A stretch of DNA of 64,000 nucleotides from Streptomyces verrucosisporus (GCF_017114865.1 NZ_JADEYH010000005.1:1-64000), one strand, 5' to 3'. Counted from the first letter of the stretch, positions 34,058 through 43,119 are shown. A program made the numbers and translations. Notes: a model not told the origin generated them from the letters alone.

Positions 34058-34083
34058 GTCCTCATCCTACGGAAACCAACACA

Positions 34084-34097
34084 TGAAAGGATGTTCA
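34084..34097 (+). promoter_or_regulatory. ArsR-type operator
   Basis: TGAA-AGGATG-TTCA is a perfect TGAA-N6-TTCA dyad of the kind bound by ArsR/SmtB repressors. It lies 27 bases before the sensor gene and 56 before the ATPase gene, so it can control both. Confidence 0.65.
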
Positions 34098-34152
34098 ACC
34101 ATTCCTGTATGGTGTGGGGCCCGGACCCCACGTCTCCCGAAGGCCGTCGCCC

Positions 34153-36123
34153 ATGACCTCGACACTGACCGCCCCGGCGCCGCCGGGGGAACACACCGCC
34201 GCCGCGCCGCGCGGGCGCACCCGGATCCTGGCGCTGCCCGAGGCCCGCTGGGCGCTCGCCGCCCTGACCCTCTTCCTGGCCGCCCTCCCCCTGCACCTGC
34301 TGGAAACCCCCGCCTGGCTGTGGGGCCCGCTGTTCGCCGCCGTCTACGTCACCGGCGGCTGGGAGCCGGGCCTGGAGGGCCTGAAAGCCCTGCGGGACAA
34401 GACCCTGGACGTGGATCTGCTGATGGTGGTCGCCGCCCTCGGCGCCGCCGCCGTCGGCCAGGTCCTCGACGGGGCGCTGCTGATCGTCATCTTCGCCACC
34501 TCCGGCGCTCTGGAGGCGGTCGCGACCGCCCGCACCGCGGACTCGGTGCGCGGCCTGCTCGATCTCGCCCCGGCCACCGCGACCCGGCTGTTGCCCGGCG
34601 GAGGCGAGGAGACCGTTCCGGCCGCGGAACTGGCGGTCGCCGACACCGTCCTGGTCCGCCCCGGCGAGCGGGTCGGCGCCGACGGCACGGTCCTCGCCGG
34701 CGAGAGCGAGGTGGACCAGGCCACCATCACCGGCGAACCGCTGCCGGCCGCCAAGCAGCCCGGGGACGAGGTGTTCGCCGGCACGGTGAACGGCACGGGC
34801 GCCCTCACGGTGCGGGTGGAGCGGGATCCGTCGCGGACGGTGATCGCGAAGATCGTGGCGATGGTCGAGGAGGCCTCGAAGACCAAGGCCCCCACGCAGC
34901 TGTTCATCGAGAAGGTCGAACAGCGCTACTCCGTCGGCATGGTGATCGCGACCCTGGCGGTGTTCGCCGTCCCGCTCGCCCTCGGCGACGACCTGCGGTC
35001 GGCGCTGCTGCGCGCGATGACGTTCATGATCGTGGCCTCGCCGTGCGCGGTGGTGCTCTCCACGATGCCGCCGCTGCTGTCGGCCATCGCCAACGCCGGC
35101 CGCCACGGCGTGCTCGCCAAGTCCGCCGTCGTCATGGAGCGCCTCGGGCAGATCGACACCGTCGCCCTGGACAAGACCGGCACCCTCACCGAGGGCGCCC
35201 CGCACCTCACCGACCTGCGCCCGCTGCCGGGCAGCGGGCTGACCGGCGAGGAGTTGCTGGCCCTGGCGGCCTCGGCCGAGCACCCCAGCGAACACCCGCT
35301 GGCCCGCGCCCTCGTCGACGCCGCCCGCGAACGCGGCCTCACCCTGGCCGCCGCGTCCGGCTTCACCTCCGCCCCCGGCCGGGGCGTGAGCGCCACCGTC
35401 GGCGGCCGTGCCGTCCAGGTCGGCTCCCCCGGCCGGCTCCTGCCCGATGGCGCCGGGCAGGCCCGCGCCGCGGCAGGGGAGTTGGAGGAGGCTGGACGCA
35501 CCGCCGTCGTGGTGCTCCGCGACGGGGCCCCGGTCGGCGTGCTGGGCGTCACCGACCGGCTGCGGCCGGACGCCGCCGCCACCGTCGCCGCCCTGACCGA
35601 ACTGACCGGACGGCCACCGGTACTGCTGACCGGCGACAACGAGCGCGCCGCCGGGCACCTGGCAGCCGAGGTCGGCGTCACCGACGTCCGCGCCGGGCTC
35701 CTGCCCCAGGACAAGGCCGCGGCCGTCCGGGCGTGGGAGCGGCAGGGCCGGAAGGTGCTGGTCGTCGGTGACGGCGTCAACGACGCCCCCGCGCTGGCGG
35801 CCGCGCACTGCGGCCTCGCGATGGGCGAAGCCGGCTCCGACCTCGCCCTGGAGACCGCCGACGCCGTCGTGGTCCGTGACGAACTCGCCACCGTCCCCGC
35901 CGTGATGAGGCTGTCGCGGGCCGCCCGCCGGCTGGTGGTGCAGAACCTGGTCATCGCCGGGGTGTTCATCACCGTCCTCGTGGCCTGGGACCTGATCGGA
36001 ACCCTGCCGCTGCCGCTCGGCGTCGCCGGGCACGAGGGCTCCACCGTCGTCGTCGCCCTCAACGGCCTGCGCCTGCTGCGCGAGACCGCGTGGCGCGGCG
36101 CTCCCGCGGGAGGCGCCGAGTGA
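34153..36123 (+). CDS. P1B-4-type metal-exporting ATPase (Co/Fe class)
   Basis: This 656-residue P-type ATPase has the actuator TGEP loop (ATITGEPLPAAK), the phosphorylation motif DKTGT (D340), and the hinge GDGVNDAP. Membrane motifs are SPC (296-298) and HEGS (from 627). SPC together with HEG[ST] defines the P1B-4 subgroup (CtpD, CoaT), whose members export Co(II) or Fe(II). There is no N-terminal metal-binding domain. It starts at ATG 34153, and its stop overlaps the [2Fe-2S] gene (GTGA). The CzrA/NmtR-like regulator beside it supports metal-induced expression. Confidence 0.92.
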   Translation: MTSTLTAPAPPGEHTAAAPRGRTRILALPEARWALAALTLFLAALPLHLLETPAWLWGPLFAAVYVTGGWEPGLEGLKALRDKTLDVDLLMVVAALGAAAVGQVLDGALLIVIFATSGALEAVATARTADSVRGLLDLAPATATRLLPGGGEETVPAAELAVADTVLVRPGERVGADGTVLAGESEVDQATITGEPLPAAKQPGDEVFAGTVNGTGALTVRVERDPSRTVIAKIVAMVEEASKTKAPTQLFIEKVEQRYSVGMVIATLAVFAVPLALGDDLRSALLRAMTFMIVASPCAVVLSTMPPLLSAIANAGRHGVLAKSAVVMERLGQIDTVALDKTGTLTEGAPHLTDLRPLPGSGLTGEELLALAASAEHPSEHPLARALVDAARERGLTLAAASGFTSAPGRGVSATVGGRAVQVGSPGRLLPDGAGQARAAAGELEEAGRTAVVVLRDGAPVGVLGVTDRLRPDAAATVAALTELTGRPPVLLTGDNERAAGHLAAEVGVTDVRAGLLPQDKAAAVRAWERQGRKVLVVGDGVNDAPALAAAHCGLAMGEAGSDLALETADAVVVRDELATVPAVMRLSRAARRLVVQNLVIAGVFITVLVAWDLIGTLPLPLGVAGHEGSTVVVALNGLRLLRETAWRGAPAGGAE

Positions 36124-36530
36124 GCAGGCGTTCCCGGTCCGCCGGTTCCACCCCGCCGCCGGGCGCGGCACGGTGCACTGTCACCGTCTGCCGCGGCTGC
36201 TGCTGCGGCAGCGCCAAGATCCCCGGCCTCGACCACGCCGCCCAACTGCGCGGTCTGCGCCGGTCCCTGGACGGCGTCGCGGCCGTCCGCGCCACCGACT
36301 GCCTGGACGCCTGCGAGCACGCGAACGTCATCGTCGTCCAGCCCTCCTCCGCCGGACGCGCGGCGGGCGGGCGGCCGGTCTGGCTCGGCCTGGTCAACGA
36401 CCCCGACGCCGCCGCCGACATCACCGCCTGGGTCGAGCGGGGCGGCCCAGGCCTCGCCGAACCTCCCGGCATCCTCGACCTCTACACCTTCACGCCCTCC
36501 CGCCGGGTCCGCGGGCGCATGGAGGAGTGA
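36120..36530 (+). CDS. Thioredoxin-like [2Fe-2S] ferredoxin-domain protein
   Basis: This 136-residue protein has the pattern TVCRGCCCGSAKIPG (C24, C27, C28, C29, plus C19) and a second pair in ATDCLDACEHANVIVVQPS, resembling thioredoxin-like [2Fe-2S] ferredoxins. The extra cysteines in the first loop are unusual. It starts at GTG 36120 overlapping the ATPase stop, so both are made together. It may sense or buffer metal, or serve as an Fe-S electron carrier; the partner is unknown. Similar small proteins occur beside zinc-responsive ribosomal genes in Streptomyces. Confidence 0.8.
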   Translation: MSRRSRSAGSTPPPGAARCTVTVCRGCCCGSAKIPGLDHAAQLRGLRRSLDGVAAVRATDCLDACEHANVIVVQPSSAGRAAGGRPVWLGLVNDPDAAADITAWVERGGPGLAEPPGILDLYTFTPSRRVRGRMEE

Positions 36531-36574
36531 GGCCACCTCTCGCACCGCGCCCGCACATCCCCGTCCACCGACCT

Positions 36575-36609
36575 CTTCGGGGCGGAGGCCGACCGCCTCC
36601 GCCCCGAAG
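36575..36609. terminator. Bidirectional terminator between convergent genes
   Basis: Arms of 14 bases (CTTCGGGGCGGAGG at 36575-36588 and its complement at 36596-36609) pair perfectly. It sits between the [2Fe-2S] gene and the convergent rpsN paralog. Confidence 0.8.
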
Positions 36610-36615
36610 GGGTTT

Positions 36616-36921
36616 CTACCAGGAGGACTTGGTGACTCCGGGCAGGAACCCGGCGTGGGCCTGCTGCCGCATCCGCACCCGGGAGAGTCCGAACTTCCGC
36701 AGATGGCCGCGCGGACGGCCGTCGACGGCGTCCCGGTTGCGCACCCGGGTCGCGCTGGCGTCGCGCGGCTGGCGCCGCAACTCGGCCAGTGCGGCGGCGC
36801 GTTCGTCCTCGGTGGAGGAGGTGCGGCGGATGATCTCCTTCAGCTCCGCGCGCCGGGCCGCGTACCGCTCGACGGTCGCCCTCCGCTTGTCGTTCTTGGC
36901 GATCTTGCTCTTCTTCGCCAT
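36616..36921 (-). CDS. rpsN: 30S ribosomal protein S14, zinc-free paralog
   Basis: This 101-residue S14 begins [21 protein letters not shown] and ends with the conserved [20 protein letters not shown] segment. The CxxC...CxxC zinc ribbon of the primary actinomycete S14 is absent, so this is the C-minus form used when zinc is scarce. Its ATG overlaps the rpmB stop (TGATG). It lies downstream of a Zur box as the second gene of the leftward operon. Confidence 0.95.
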   Translation of the reverse strand: MAKKSKIAKNDKRRATVERYAARRAELKEIIRRTSSTEDERAAALAELRRQPRDASATRVRNRDAVDGRPRGHLRKFGLSRVRMRQQAHAGFLPGVTKSSW

Positions 36922-37157
36922 CAGACCTTTCCTCCCCTCGCCCGGATGCGGGCCACGGCGGCCTCGATCCCGATGGTGTCGACGGTCTTGATCCCCTTCG
37001 CGCTGAGGGTGAGCCGGACGTGGCGCCCCTCGCTGGGCAGCCAGTAGCGCTTGCGCTGGATGTTGGGGTCGAAGCGGCGCGGGGTGCGCCGGTGGGAGTG
37101 GGAGATGTTGTTGCCGAAGCCCGGCTCGGCGCCGGTCAGCTGACAGTGGGCGGACAA
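36921..37157 (-). CDS. rpmB: 50S ribosomal protein L28, zinc-free paralog
   Basis: This 78-residue L28 reads [20 protein letters not shown] and [19 protein letters not shown]. Only one cysteine remains, so it is the zinc-independent form. It starts at TTG 37157 with AAGGA upstream. This gives the standard 78-residue length; frames starting further upstream cross the Zur box. First gene of the leftward Zur-type operon. Confidence 0.92.
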   Translation of the reverse strand: MSAHCQLTGAEPGFGNNISHSHRRTPRRFDPNIQRKRYWLPSEGRHVRLTLSAKGIKTVDTIGIEAAVARIRARGGKV

Positions 37158-37200
37158 GGGGGTTCCTTCCCGTCGGTGCGGACGGCTCCCTTTTCGATAA

Positions 37201-37215
37201 TGGAAACCATTGTCA
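37201..37215. promoter_or_regulatory. Zur box between rpmB and rpmG
   Basis: TGGAAACCATTGTCA matches the Streptomyces/Mycobacterium Zur consensus TGAAAATGATTTTCA at 11 of 15 positions and is centred between divergent ribosomal paralog operons. In S. coelicolor the orthologous sets are derepressed by zinc starvation through Zur. Confidence 0.72.
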
Positions 37216-37221
37216 TATACT
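37216..37221 (+). promoter_or_regulatory. -10 box giving a leaderless rpmG transcript
   Basis: TATACT ends six bases before the A of the rpmG ATG, and TTCGAT lies 17 bases upstream as a weak -35. Transcription would start at or next to the start codon. No ribosome-binding site is present, so rpmG should be translated from a leaderless message. Confidence 0.6.
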
Positions 37222-37227
37222 AGCGCC

Positions 37228-37392
37228 ATGGCACGCAGTGAACTCCGCCCGGTCATCAAGCTCCGCTCCACCGCGGGGACCGGCTACACCTACGTCACCC
37301 GCAAGAACCGCCGCAACGACCCCGACCGCATGGTCCTGCGCAAGTACGACCCGCTGGCCCGCCGCCACGTCGACTTCCGCGAGGAACGCTGA
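37228..37392 (+). CDS. rpmG: 50S ribosomal protein L33, zinc-free paralog
   Basis: This 54-residue L33 ([36 protein letters not shown]) has no cysteines, unlike the zinc-ribbon L33. It starts at ATG 37228, just after the Zur box and a -10 element. First gene of the rightward operon with L31B, a COG0523 protein and S18. Confidence 0.94.
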   Translation: MARSELRPVIKLRSTAGTGYTYVTRKNRRNDPDRMVLRKYDPLARRHVDFREER

Positions 37393-37451
37393 CCCCGGCT
37401 CAGAATCCGACATCCGCCCCGGCCCCGGCCGCACGACCCGAGGACACCACC

Positions 37452-37709
37452 GTGAAACCCGGAATCCACCCCGCCTACCGCCCCGTCGTCTTCCGCGACA
37501 GGAGCGCCGGCTTCGCCTTCCTCACCCGCTCCACCATGACGAGCGACAGGACGATCGAGTGGGAGGACGGCAACACCTACCCGGTGGTCGACGTCGAGAT
37601 CTCCTCGGCGAGCCACCCCTTCTACACCGGCACCCAGCGGGTCCTGGACACCGCCGGGCGCGTGGAGCGCTTCGAGCGCCGCTACGGCTCGCGCGGAGCC
37701 CGCCGATGA
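37452..37709 (+). CDS. rpmE2: 50S ribosomal protein L31 type B
   Basis: This 85-residue type-B L31 starts [20 protein letters not shown] (GTG codon) and contains [21 protein letters not shown], with no CxxC. Type B L31 replaces the zinc-binding form under zinc limitation. Its stop overlaps the next start (ATGA). Confidence 0.95.
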   Translation: MKPGIHPAYRPVVFRDRSAGFAFLTRSTMTSDRTIEWEDGNTYPVVDVEISSASHPFYTGTQRVLDTAGRVERFERRYGSRGARR

Positions 37710-38857
37710 CCATGGAGGCCCGGCTGCCCGTCGTGATCGTCGCCGGGCTGCACGCCGACGCCCGCCGCGAGGTCGTGGAGCGGCTGCTGCGCGCCGTGCC
37801 GGGCGGCATGGCCCTCCACCACGACCTGTCCGGCGCCGCGGACGGCACGGTGCTGCGCACAGTGCGGGACACCTCGGGCGAGCTGTCCCGCGGCGAGGCG
37901 CCCCTGGTAAACGACTGCGCCTGCTGCGCGCTGCGCGAGGACCTGATCCCGGAACTGGAGCGGCTGGCCGCCGGCGGCTCCGCCCGGCTGGCGGTCGTCG
38001 AACTGTGGGACTCCGTCGAGCCCAGGGGCATGGCCGAGGTCATCGACGCCCACGGCCACGACGTCCTGGAACTGACCGGCGTCGTCACCGCGGTCGACCC
38101 CGCCCTCGTCCTGCCCTGTCTGGCAAACGGTGACGACCTGGCCGAGGCCGGACTCGCCGCGGCCGCCACCGACCAGCGCACGGTCGCCGACACCTGGGCC
38201 CGGCAACTGGAGTACGCCCCCGTGCTCGCCCTCGTCGACAGCCCCGAGGCCGACGAGACCGACCACGCGCTCCTGGCCCAGCTCCACCCGGCCGCGCGCC
38301 GGGTGCGGGCCGCCTCCGGGGAGCTGGCCGAGGCCGCGCTCGCCGGCTTCGATGCGGCGATGGCCGCCACCGCCCAGCATCCGGCCTGCTCCCGGCTGCC
38401 CCAGGAGGCGGACGAGGCCGGGGTGGCCACCCTGGTCTGGCGCCGCCACCGCCCCTTCCACCCCGGACGGCTCTACGAGGCGCTGGAGGACCTCGCCTGC
38501 GCCGCCGCCCGCAGCCGCGGCCGCTTCTGGCTGGCCGACCGGCCCGACACCCTGCTGGCCTGGGACTGCGCCGGCGGCGCGCTCTGCGTCGAGAGTGCCG
38601 GACCCTGGCTGGCCTCGCTGCCCGACGCCGCCTGGGAGATGGTGGACCCCGTCCGCCGGACGGCCGCCGCGCTGGACTGGCACCCCGAGCACGGCGACCG
38701 CTGCCAGCACCTGGTCTTCACCTCCCCCGACCTGGACCGCGAGGGCCTGGTGAGGCTGCTCGACTCCTGTCTGCTCACCGACGCCGAGTACGCCGCGGGC
38801 CGGGAGGCGTGGAGGCGCCTCCCCGCCGCCTTCGCCCCCCTTCTGGACGCCGCCTGA
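37706..38857 (+). CDS. COG0523/CobW-like protein lacking a canonical P-loop
   Basis: This 383-residue protein belongs to the COG0523 metallochaperone GTPases. The family CxCC metal motif is present as [10 protein letters not shown] (C71, C73, C74) and a CobW C-terminal domain spans about 270-375. At the Walker A position the family norm GxxxxGKT is replaced by [10 protein letters not shown] (residues 13-22), so GTP binding looks lost or changed. It is translationally coupled to rpmE2, within the Zur-type operon. Family members deliver zinc or cobalt to client proteins when metal is short. Confidence 0.86.
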   Translation: MTMEARLPVVIVAGLHADARREVVERLLRAVPGGMALHHDLSGAADGTVLRTVRDTSGELSRGEAPLVNDCACCALREDLIPELERLAAGGSARLAVVELWDSVEPRGMAEVIDAHGHDVLELTGVVTAVDPALVLPCLANGDDLAEAGLAAAATDQRTVADTWARQLEYAPVLALVDSPEADETDHALLAQLHPAARRVRAASGELAEAALAGFDAAMAATAQHPACSRLPQEADEAGVATLVWRRHRPFHPGRLYEALEDLACAAARSRGRFWLADRPDTLLAWDCAGGALCVESAGPWLASLPDAAWEMVDPVRRTAAALDWHPEHGDRCQHLVFTSPDLDREGLVRLLDSCLLTDAEYAAGREAWRRLPAAFAPLLDAA

Positions 38858-38909
38858 ACCCCGGGCCGGTCCGGCCACCCGATCCGTGAGAACCGAGGAG
38901 CATCTCCCC

Positions 38910-39146
38910 ATGCCACGCCGTCCCGACACCCGCAAGAGCACCAAGCCCCGCCCCAACCCCCTGGACACCGCCGGGATCACCTACATCGACTACAAGGACA
39001 CCGATCTGCTGCGGAAGTTCGTCTCCGACCGGGGCAAGATCCGCAGCCGCCGCGTCACCCGCGTCACCTCCCAGCAGCAGCGGCAGCTCGCCCGCGCGAT
39101 CAAGAACGCCCGGGAGATGGCCCTGCTGCCCTACGGCAGCCGCTGA
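38910..39146 (+). CDS. rpsR: 30S ribosomal protein S18, zinc-free paralog
   Basis: This 78-residue S18 has [20 protein letters not shown] and [19 protein letters not shown], without cysteines. It starts at ATG 38910 behind GAGGAG. Last gene of the rightward Zur-type operon, followed by a strong terminator. Confidence 0.95.
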   Translation: MPRRPDTRKSTKPRPNPLDTAGITYIDYKDTDLLRKFVSDRGKIRSRRVTRVTSQQQRQLARAIKNAREMALLPYGSR

Positions 39147-39180
39147 TCCCCTCTCCGCACGGAGGGCACCGCCCTCCAGC

Positions 39181-39224
39181 GGCGCCAGGCCGGCCCCCGC
39201 TCCCCCGGGTGCCGGCCTGGCGCC
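39181..39224 (+). terminator. Terminator after rpsR
   Basis: Perfect 14-base arms (GGCGCCAGGCCGGC at 39181-39194 and complement at 39211-39224) enclose a 16-base loop, 35 bases after the rpsR stop. Confidence 0.75.
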
Positions 39225-39542
39225 GTATCCGGCAGCCCTGGCGGCCAGCCCCGCCGGACAGCCGTACCGGGCGGAGGCGGCCCGGGCAGGGGCCCAGGTC
39301 CTGTCCGGCAAATCCCGCCTGCTTAGCGGCGTCGGGTACGCACTCCCCCCGGCCTCCGGCCGGGGGGAGTGCCCATGCCGTGTCGGCCGAAAGTCCGGGC
39401 AGGACAACTGCATGCGGCTTCCAACCGCTCTGCGGTCGCGTCCCCTCGGCCCCGCGGGCCCGGGGAGGCCCCGGCACCTGAAGGCCGGGGGGCCTCGCCA
39501 CCGGGCAGACCCTGATCGACGCGGCACCAGGGGCCCGGAGAC
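39225..39542. other. Intergenic region with a further hairpin
   Basis: No gene is supported. A perfect 15-base inverted repeat with a 3-base loop lies at 39340-39354/39358-39372 (core CCCCCCGGCC). Together with its neighbours it makes three strong hairpins between the ribosomal and RiPP operons. Confidence 0.6.
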
Positions 39543-39583
39543 GACGTGCCGCCCCCACCGGGCCCCGGTGGGGGCGGCACGTC
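39543..39583 (-). terminator. 41-base perfect palindrome ending the RiPP operon
   Basis: Twenty-base arms (39543-39562 and 39564-39583, beginning GACGTGCCGCCCCC) pair without mismatch around a single base. It lies 19 bases after the last gene of the leftward RiPP/ABC operon and should act as a terminator. Confidence 0.8.
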
Positions 39584-39601
39584 GCGGAACCCGCGGAGTC
39601 C

Positions 39602-41356
39602 TCAGGGCGCGGTGGCGGCGAGGCTGCGGTTGAGGGCGCTGTCCGGGCGTGCGGTGAGTTCCTCCCAGGTGCCCTCCTCCGCGATGCGTCCGTCTTCGAG
39701 GACGGCGATGCGGCCGGCCCGGCGGATGGTGGCGCGGCGGTGCGCGATGACGATCGTGGTGCGGCCCTCCTCCTGGAGAGCGGCGGCGAGCCGGGCCTCT
39801 CCGTCGTTGTCCAGATGGGCGGTGGACTCGTCGAGCACCAGGACCCTGGGCCGGGTCAGGAGCGCGCGGGCCAGGGCGATACGGGCGCGCTGGCCGCCCG
39901 ACAGGGTGGCGCCCCGTTCGCCGACCGGGGTGTCCATCGGGGCGATCCGGTCCACTCCGCACAGCCGTGCCGTCTCGGCGAGCAGGCCGTCGTCCGCACC
40001 GGGTGCGGCCAGCCGCAGGTTCTCGGCGAGGGTGCCGTGGAAGAGCGGCGTCTCCTGGCCCACCAGTGCGACGGCGCGCCGGAGTTCGGCGTCGTCCACC
40101 TCCCGTATGTCGACCGGGTCGCCGTCGGCGGGTATCAGCTGCACCTCTCCCTGGGACGGATCCCAGAACCGGGCCAGCAGATGGGCGCAGGTCGACTTGC
40201 CGGCCCCCGAGGCGCCGACCAGCGCGAGGGTCCGCCCGGGAGGGACGGTCAGTTCGACGCCGTCCAGCACCGGTTTGCCGCCGTAGTCGAAGCTCACCCG
40301 GTGCAGGCGGACGCCCAGCGGGCCCGGGGGCAGCAGGCGGGGCGCGGCGGGCGGCGGGGCGAGGGCGGGGGCGCCCGCCGCCGCGCCGACCCGGGCGGCC
40401 GCCGCGCGCAGCGCCACGGCCTGGCTCAGCGTCCTGGCCGACTCCGCGACGGGCCCCAGGATCGACAGGGCCAGTGCCATGGCCGCCGGGGCCCACGCGC
40501 CGTGCAGCCGGCCGGAGGTCACCGACTGCGCGGCCGCGGCGACCACGCCGAGGACCGCCACCACGATGAGGAGGTCGCGGACCGCCGCGGCCACGGCCTC
40601 CCGGGTGGCCTCGGCGCGCTGGGCCTCGCCCACCTGCCGTCCCCTGTCGGCCAGCAGGCGGCGGCGCTCGGCCAGGGCGCCGAAGGCGAGCAGTTCGCGC
40701 AGCCCGTCGACGGTCTCCACGGTGTCGGCCGACAGCCGCGCGGCGGCCGCCCGGGTGCGGCCCCCGCGTGCCGCGCGTTCGCGCGCGTCGGCGAAGGGCG
40801 CGGCGGCCAGCAGCACCGCGACCGGCAGCACGGCCGCCGGCAGCCACGGGTCCACCGCGGCGAGGACCGCCGTGCCGCCTGTGAGGACCGTTCCCGCCGC
40901 CAGGAGCTGGGCGGTGGTGTGGGCGTAGAAGAACTCCAGCGCCTCCACGTCCGCCATGGCGGTGGCGGCGAGGTCTCCGCTGCGCCGGCCGGCGACGCGG
41001 GCGGGGGCGCTGCGGGCGAGCCCGTCGAAGACCCTCACGCGCAGTGCGGCCAGCACCCGGTAGGCCAGGTCGTGGGAGAGGTCCATCTCGCGCCAGGTCG
41101 CCAGGGCGCGCACCAGGACGAGGGCGGCGAGCGCGGTGACGGTGGCGGCCGAGGGGGCGCGTCCTTCTATGACGGCCGCCCCCACGGTGTGCGCGGCCAG
41201 GGTCAGCAGCGCGACGAGGGAGCCCTGTTCGACGAGCGCGGCGGCGCAGGTGCGCGCCGCCATGGCGCGGTGCCCGGCGAGGGCGGGGAGCAGGGCGCGC
41301 AGCGATCCCCGCGCGGGCGCGTCCGCCCCGTCGGCGGTGTCGGTCGCGGTGCTCAT
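39602..41356 (-). CDS. ABC exporter half-transporter 2 (fused permease-ATPase)
   Basis: This 584-residue protein has a six-helix ABC exporter membrane domain (about 20-310) and a C-terminal ATPase with Walker A GASGAGKST, Q-loop VALVGQETPLFH, signature LSGGQRARIALARALL and Walker B VLVLDESTAHLD. It starts at ATG 41356, overlapping the stop of the other half-transporter. The two resemble CydDC-type heterodimers in size, but their operon position points to export of the RiPP. Confidence 0.9.
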   Translation of the reverse strand: MSTATDTADGADAPARGSLRALLPALAGHRAMAARTCAAALVEQGSLVALLTLAAHTVGAAVIEGRAPSAATVTALAALVLVRALATWREMDLSHDLAYRVLAALRVRVFDGLARSAPARVAGRRSGDLAATAMADVEALEFFYAHTTAQLLAAGTVLTGGTAVLAAVDPWLPAAVLPVAVLLAAAPFADARERAARGGRTRAAAARLSADTVETVDGLRELLAFGALAERRRLLADRGRQVGEAQRAEATREAVAAAVRDLLIVVAVLGVVAAAAQSVTSGRLHGAWAPAAMALALSILGPVAESARTLSQAVALRAAAARVGAAAGAPALAPPPAAPRLLPPGPLGVRLHRVSFDYGGKPVLDGVELTVPPGRTLALVGASGAGKSTCAHLLARFWDPSQGEVQLIPADGDPVDIREVDDAELRRAVALVGQETPLFHGTLAENLRLAAPGADDGLLAETARLCGVDRIAPMDTPVGERGATLSGGQRARIALARALLTRPRVLVLDESTAHLDNDGEARLAAALQEEGRTTIVIAHRRATIRRAGRIAVLEDGRIAEEGTWEELTARPDSALNRSLAATAP

Positions 41357-43119
41357 GCGGCGACTCCTCCCCGGTGGGCGCGGCCGGCCTCGACCAGCCG
41401 CGCGTAGACGCCCCCGGCCTCGGCCAGGCCGGCGTGCTCGCCGACGGCGTCCACCCGCCCCCGGTCGAGGACGACGATGCGGTCGGCGTGCCGGACGGCC
41501 GAGAGCCGGTGGGCGACCACCAGGACGGTCCGGCCGCTCGCGGCGTTCACCAGTTCGCGGACGATCTCCGTCTCCCGGCGTTCGTCGACCGAGCTGGTGG
41601 CCTCGTCGAGGACGAGCACCGGGGCGTCGGCCAGCAGGGCCCGTGCCAGCGCCAGCCGCTGGCGCTGGCCGCCGGACAGGGTGGCGCCGCGCTCGCCGAG
41701 GACGGTGGCGTAGCCGTCGGGGAGGGCGGTGATCTCGTCGTGGACGCCGGCGGCGCGCGCCGCGTCCGCCAGTTCGCCGTCCGTGGCGTCCGGCCGGGCC
41801 AGGCGCAGGTTGGCGGCGATGGTGTCGTGGAAGAGGTAGGTCTCCTGGGAGACCACGGCGATGCCCTGCCTCAGCGAGTCCAGCGCGTATGCGGTCGTGG
41901 GGGTCCCGTCGAGGGTGATCCGGCCCGCCTGCGGGTCGTGGTGGCGCAGGAGCAGCGCCAGGAGCGTGGACTTGCCTGCGCCGGAGGGGCCCACGATCGC
42001 GGTGGTCCGTCCGGCCCGCGCGGTGAAGGAGACACCGCGCAGAACGGGTTCCTTCGCACCATCGAAGGTGAACTCGACGTTCTCGAAGCACAGTTCGGGC
42101 GGTCCCGGCCAGTGCGCGGGCGCCGTTGCGGTGTCGCGGACGGCCGGCTCGGCGGTGCGCAGCGCCGCGATCCCGTCCGCGGCCGACGCCCCCAGGTATC
42201 CGGCGTGCCACTCGCGGGCCAGGTCCCGCACCGGCCGGAAGCACTCGGAGGCCAGCAGCAGCGCCAGATAGGTGCCGGTGGCCGCGGTGGATCCGGTGGC
42301 GGCCGACCAGCAGGCCAGGAGCGCGGCGGCCGCGGTGCCGCCCTGGACGGCGAGGTCGGTGATGCCGGTGTCGGCCAGGGAGACCCGCAGTTTGGCGACC
42401 GTCGCCCGGTGCAGTGCCGCCGAGCGCTCCTCCAGGCGTTCGCGGGTGCGGCCGACCGCGCCGGCGGCGCGCAGGGCGGGCATGCCCTGGAGGGCTTCCA
42501 GGTAGTCGGCGCCCAGTCCTTCGTAGGTGTCCCAGTGCTCCCTGCCGCGTCTGGCAAGCAGCCGGTCCCAGGCGCGCGGCCCGCACAGGGCGAGCAGCAG
42601 GGCGGGGACGAGGCCGAGGAGCGCCACCGGTTCCACGGCGGCCAGGACGGCGAGCACCAGGGGCGGCACGGTGAGGGTGACCAGGAGCTGGGGCAGGTAG
42701 CGGGAGACGTAGGCGTCGACGCCCTCCACCCCGTCGACGAGGGTGGTGCGCACCGCCCCGGCGCGCGCCGGGGCTCCCCCGGAGCGGGGGCCGGCCGAGG
42801 CCAGGTGCGCGGGCCCCAGCCGGCCGAGGCGGCACAGGAGTTCGTCCCGCAGGGCCACCCTCGCCCGGGCTCCGGCGCGGGTGGCGGTGCGCCGCTGCCG
42901 TACGGCGAGCCCGGCGCGGACGGCGACGACGGCGAGGACGGCGGCCAGCAGCCACGGAAGTCTGCCGGTCTGCCCGCGGGCCAGGTCGGCGAGCGCGACG
43001 GCCAGCAGCGCGGCCTGCGCCAGGTGGGTGAGGGTGACGGCGCCCTGCAGGAGGGTGGCCGCCAGCAGGGGGCGCCGTGCGCGCAGCGCGGCACGGCGCA
43101 GTTCGGGGTGGACGATCAC
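41353..43119 (-). CDS. ABC exporter half-transporter 1 (fused permease-ATPase)
   Basis: This 588-residue protein has the same plan as its partner: membrane domain (about 15-320) and ATPase with Walker A GPSGAGKST, signature LSGGQRQRLALARALL and Walker B VLVLDEATSSVD. The membrane segment QLLVTLTVPPLVLAVLAAVE recalls CydD. It starts at GTG 43119 after GAGGAGAA and overlaps the dehydrogenase stop (GTGA). No peptidase C39 domain is present, so leader removal must be done by another protein. Confidence 0.9.
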   Translation of the reverse strand: MIVHPELRRAALRARRPLLAATLLQGAVTLTHLAQAALLAVALADLARGQTGRLPWLLAAVLAVVAVRAGLAVRQRRTATRAGARARVALRDELLCRLGRLGPAHLASAGPRSGGAPARAGAVRTTLVDGVEGVDAYVSRYLPQLLVTLTVPPLVLAVLAAVEPVALLGLVPALLLALCGPRAWDRLLARRGREHWDTYEGLGADYLEALQGMPALRAAGAVGRTRERLEERSAALHRATVAKLRVSLADTGITDLAVQGGTAAAALLACWSAATGSTAATGTYLALLLASECFRPVRDLAREWHAGYLGASAADGIAALRTAEPAVRDTATAPAHWPGPPELCFENVEFTFDGAKEPVLRGVSFTARAGRTTAIVGPSGAGKSTLLALLLRHHDPQAGRITLDGTPTTAYALDSLRQGIAVVSQETYLFHDTIAANLRLARPDATDGELADAARAAGVHDEITALPDGYATVLGERGATLSGGQRQRLALARALLADAPVLVLDEATSSVDERRETEIVRELVNAASGRTVLVVAHRLSAVRHADRIVVLDRGRVDAVGEHAGLAEAGGVYARLVEAGRAHRGGVAA

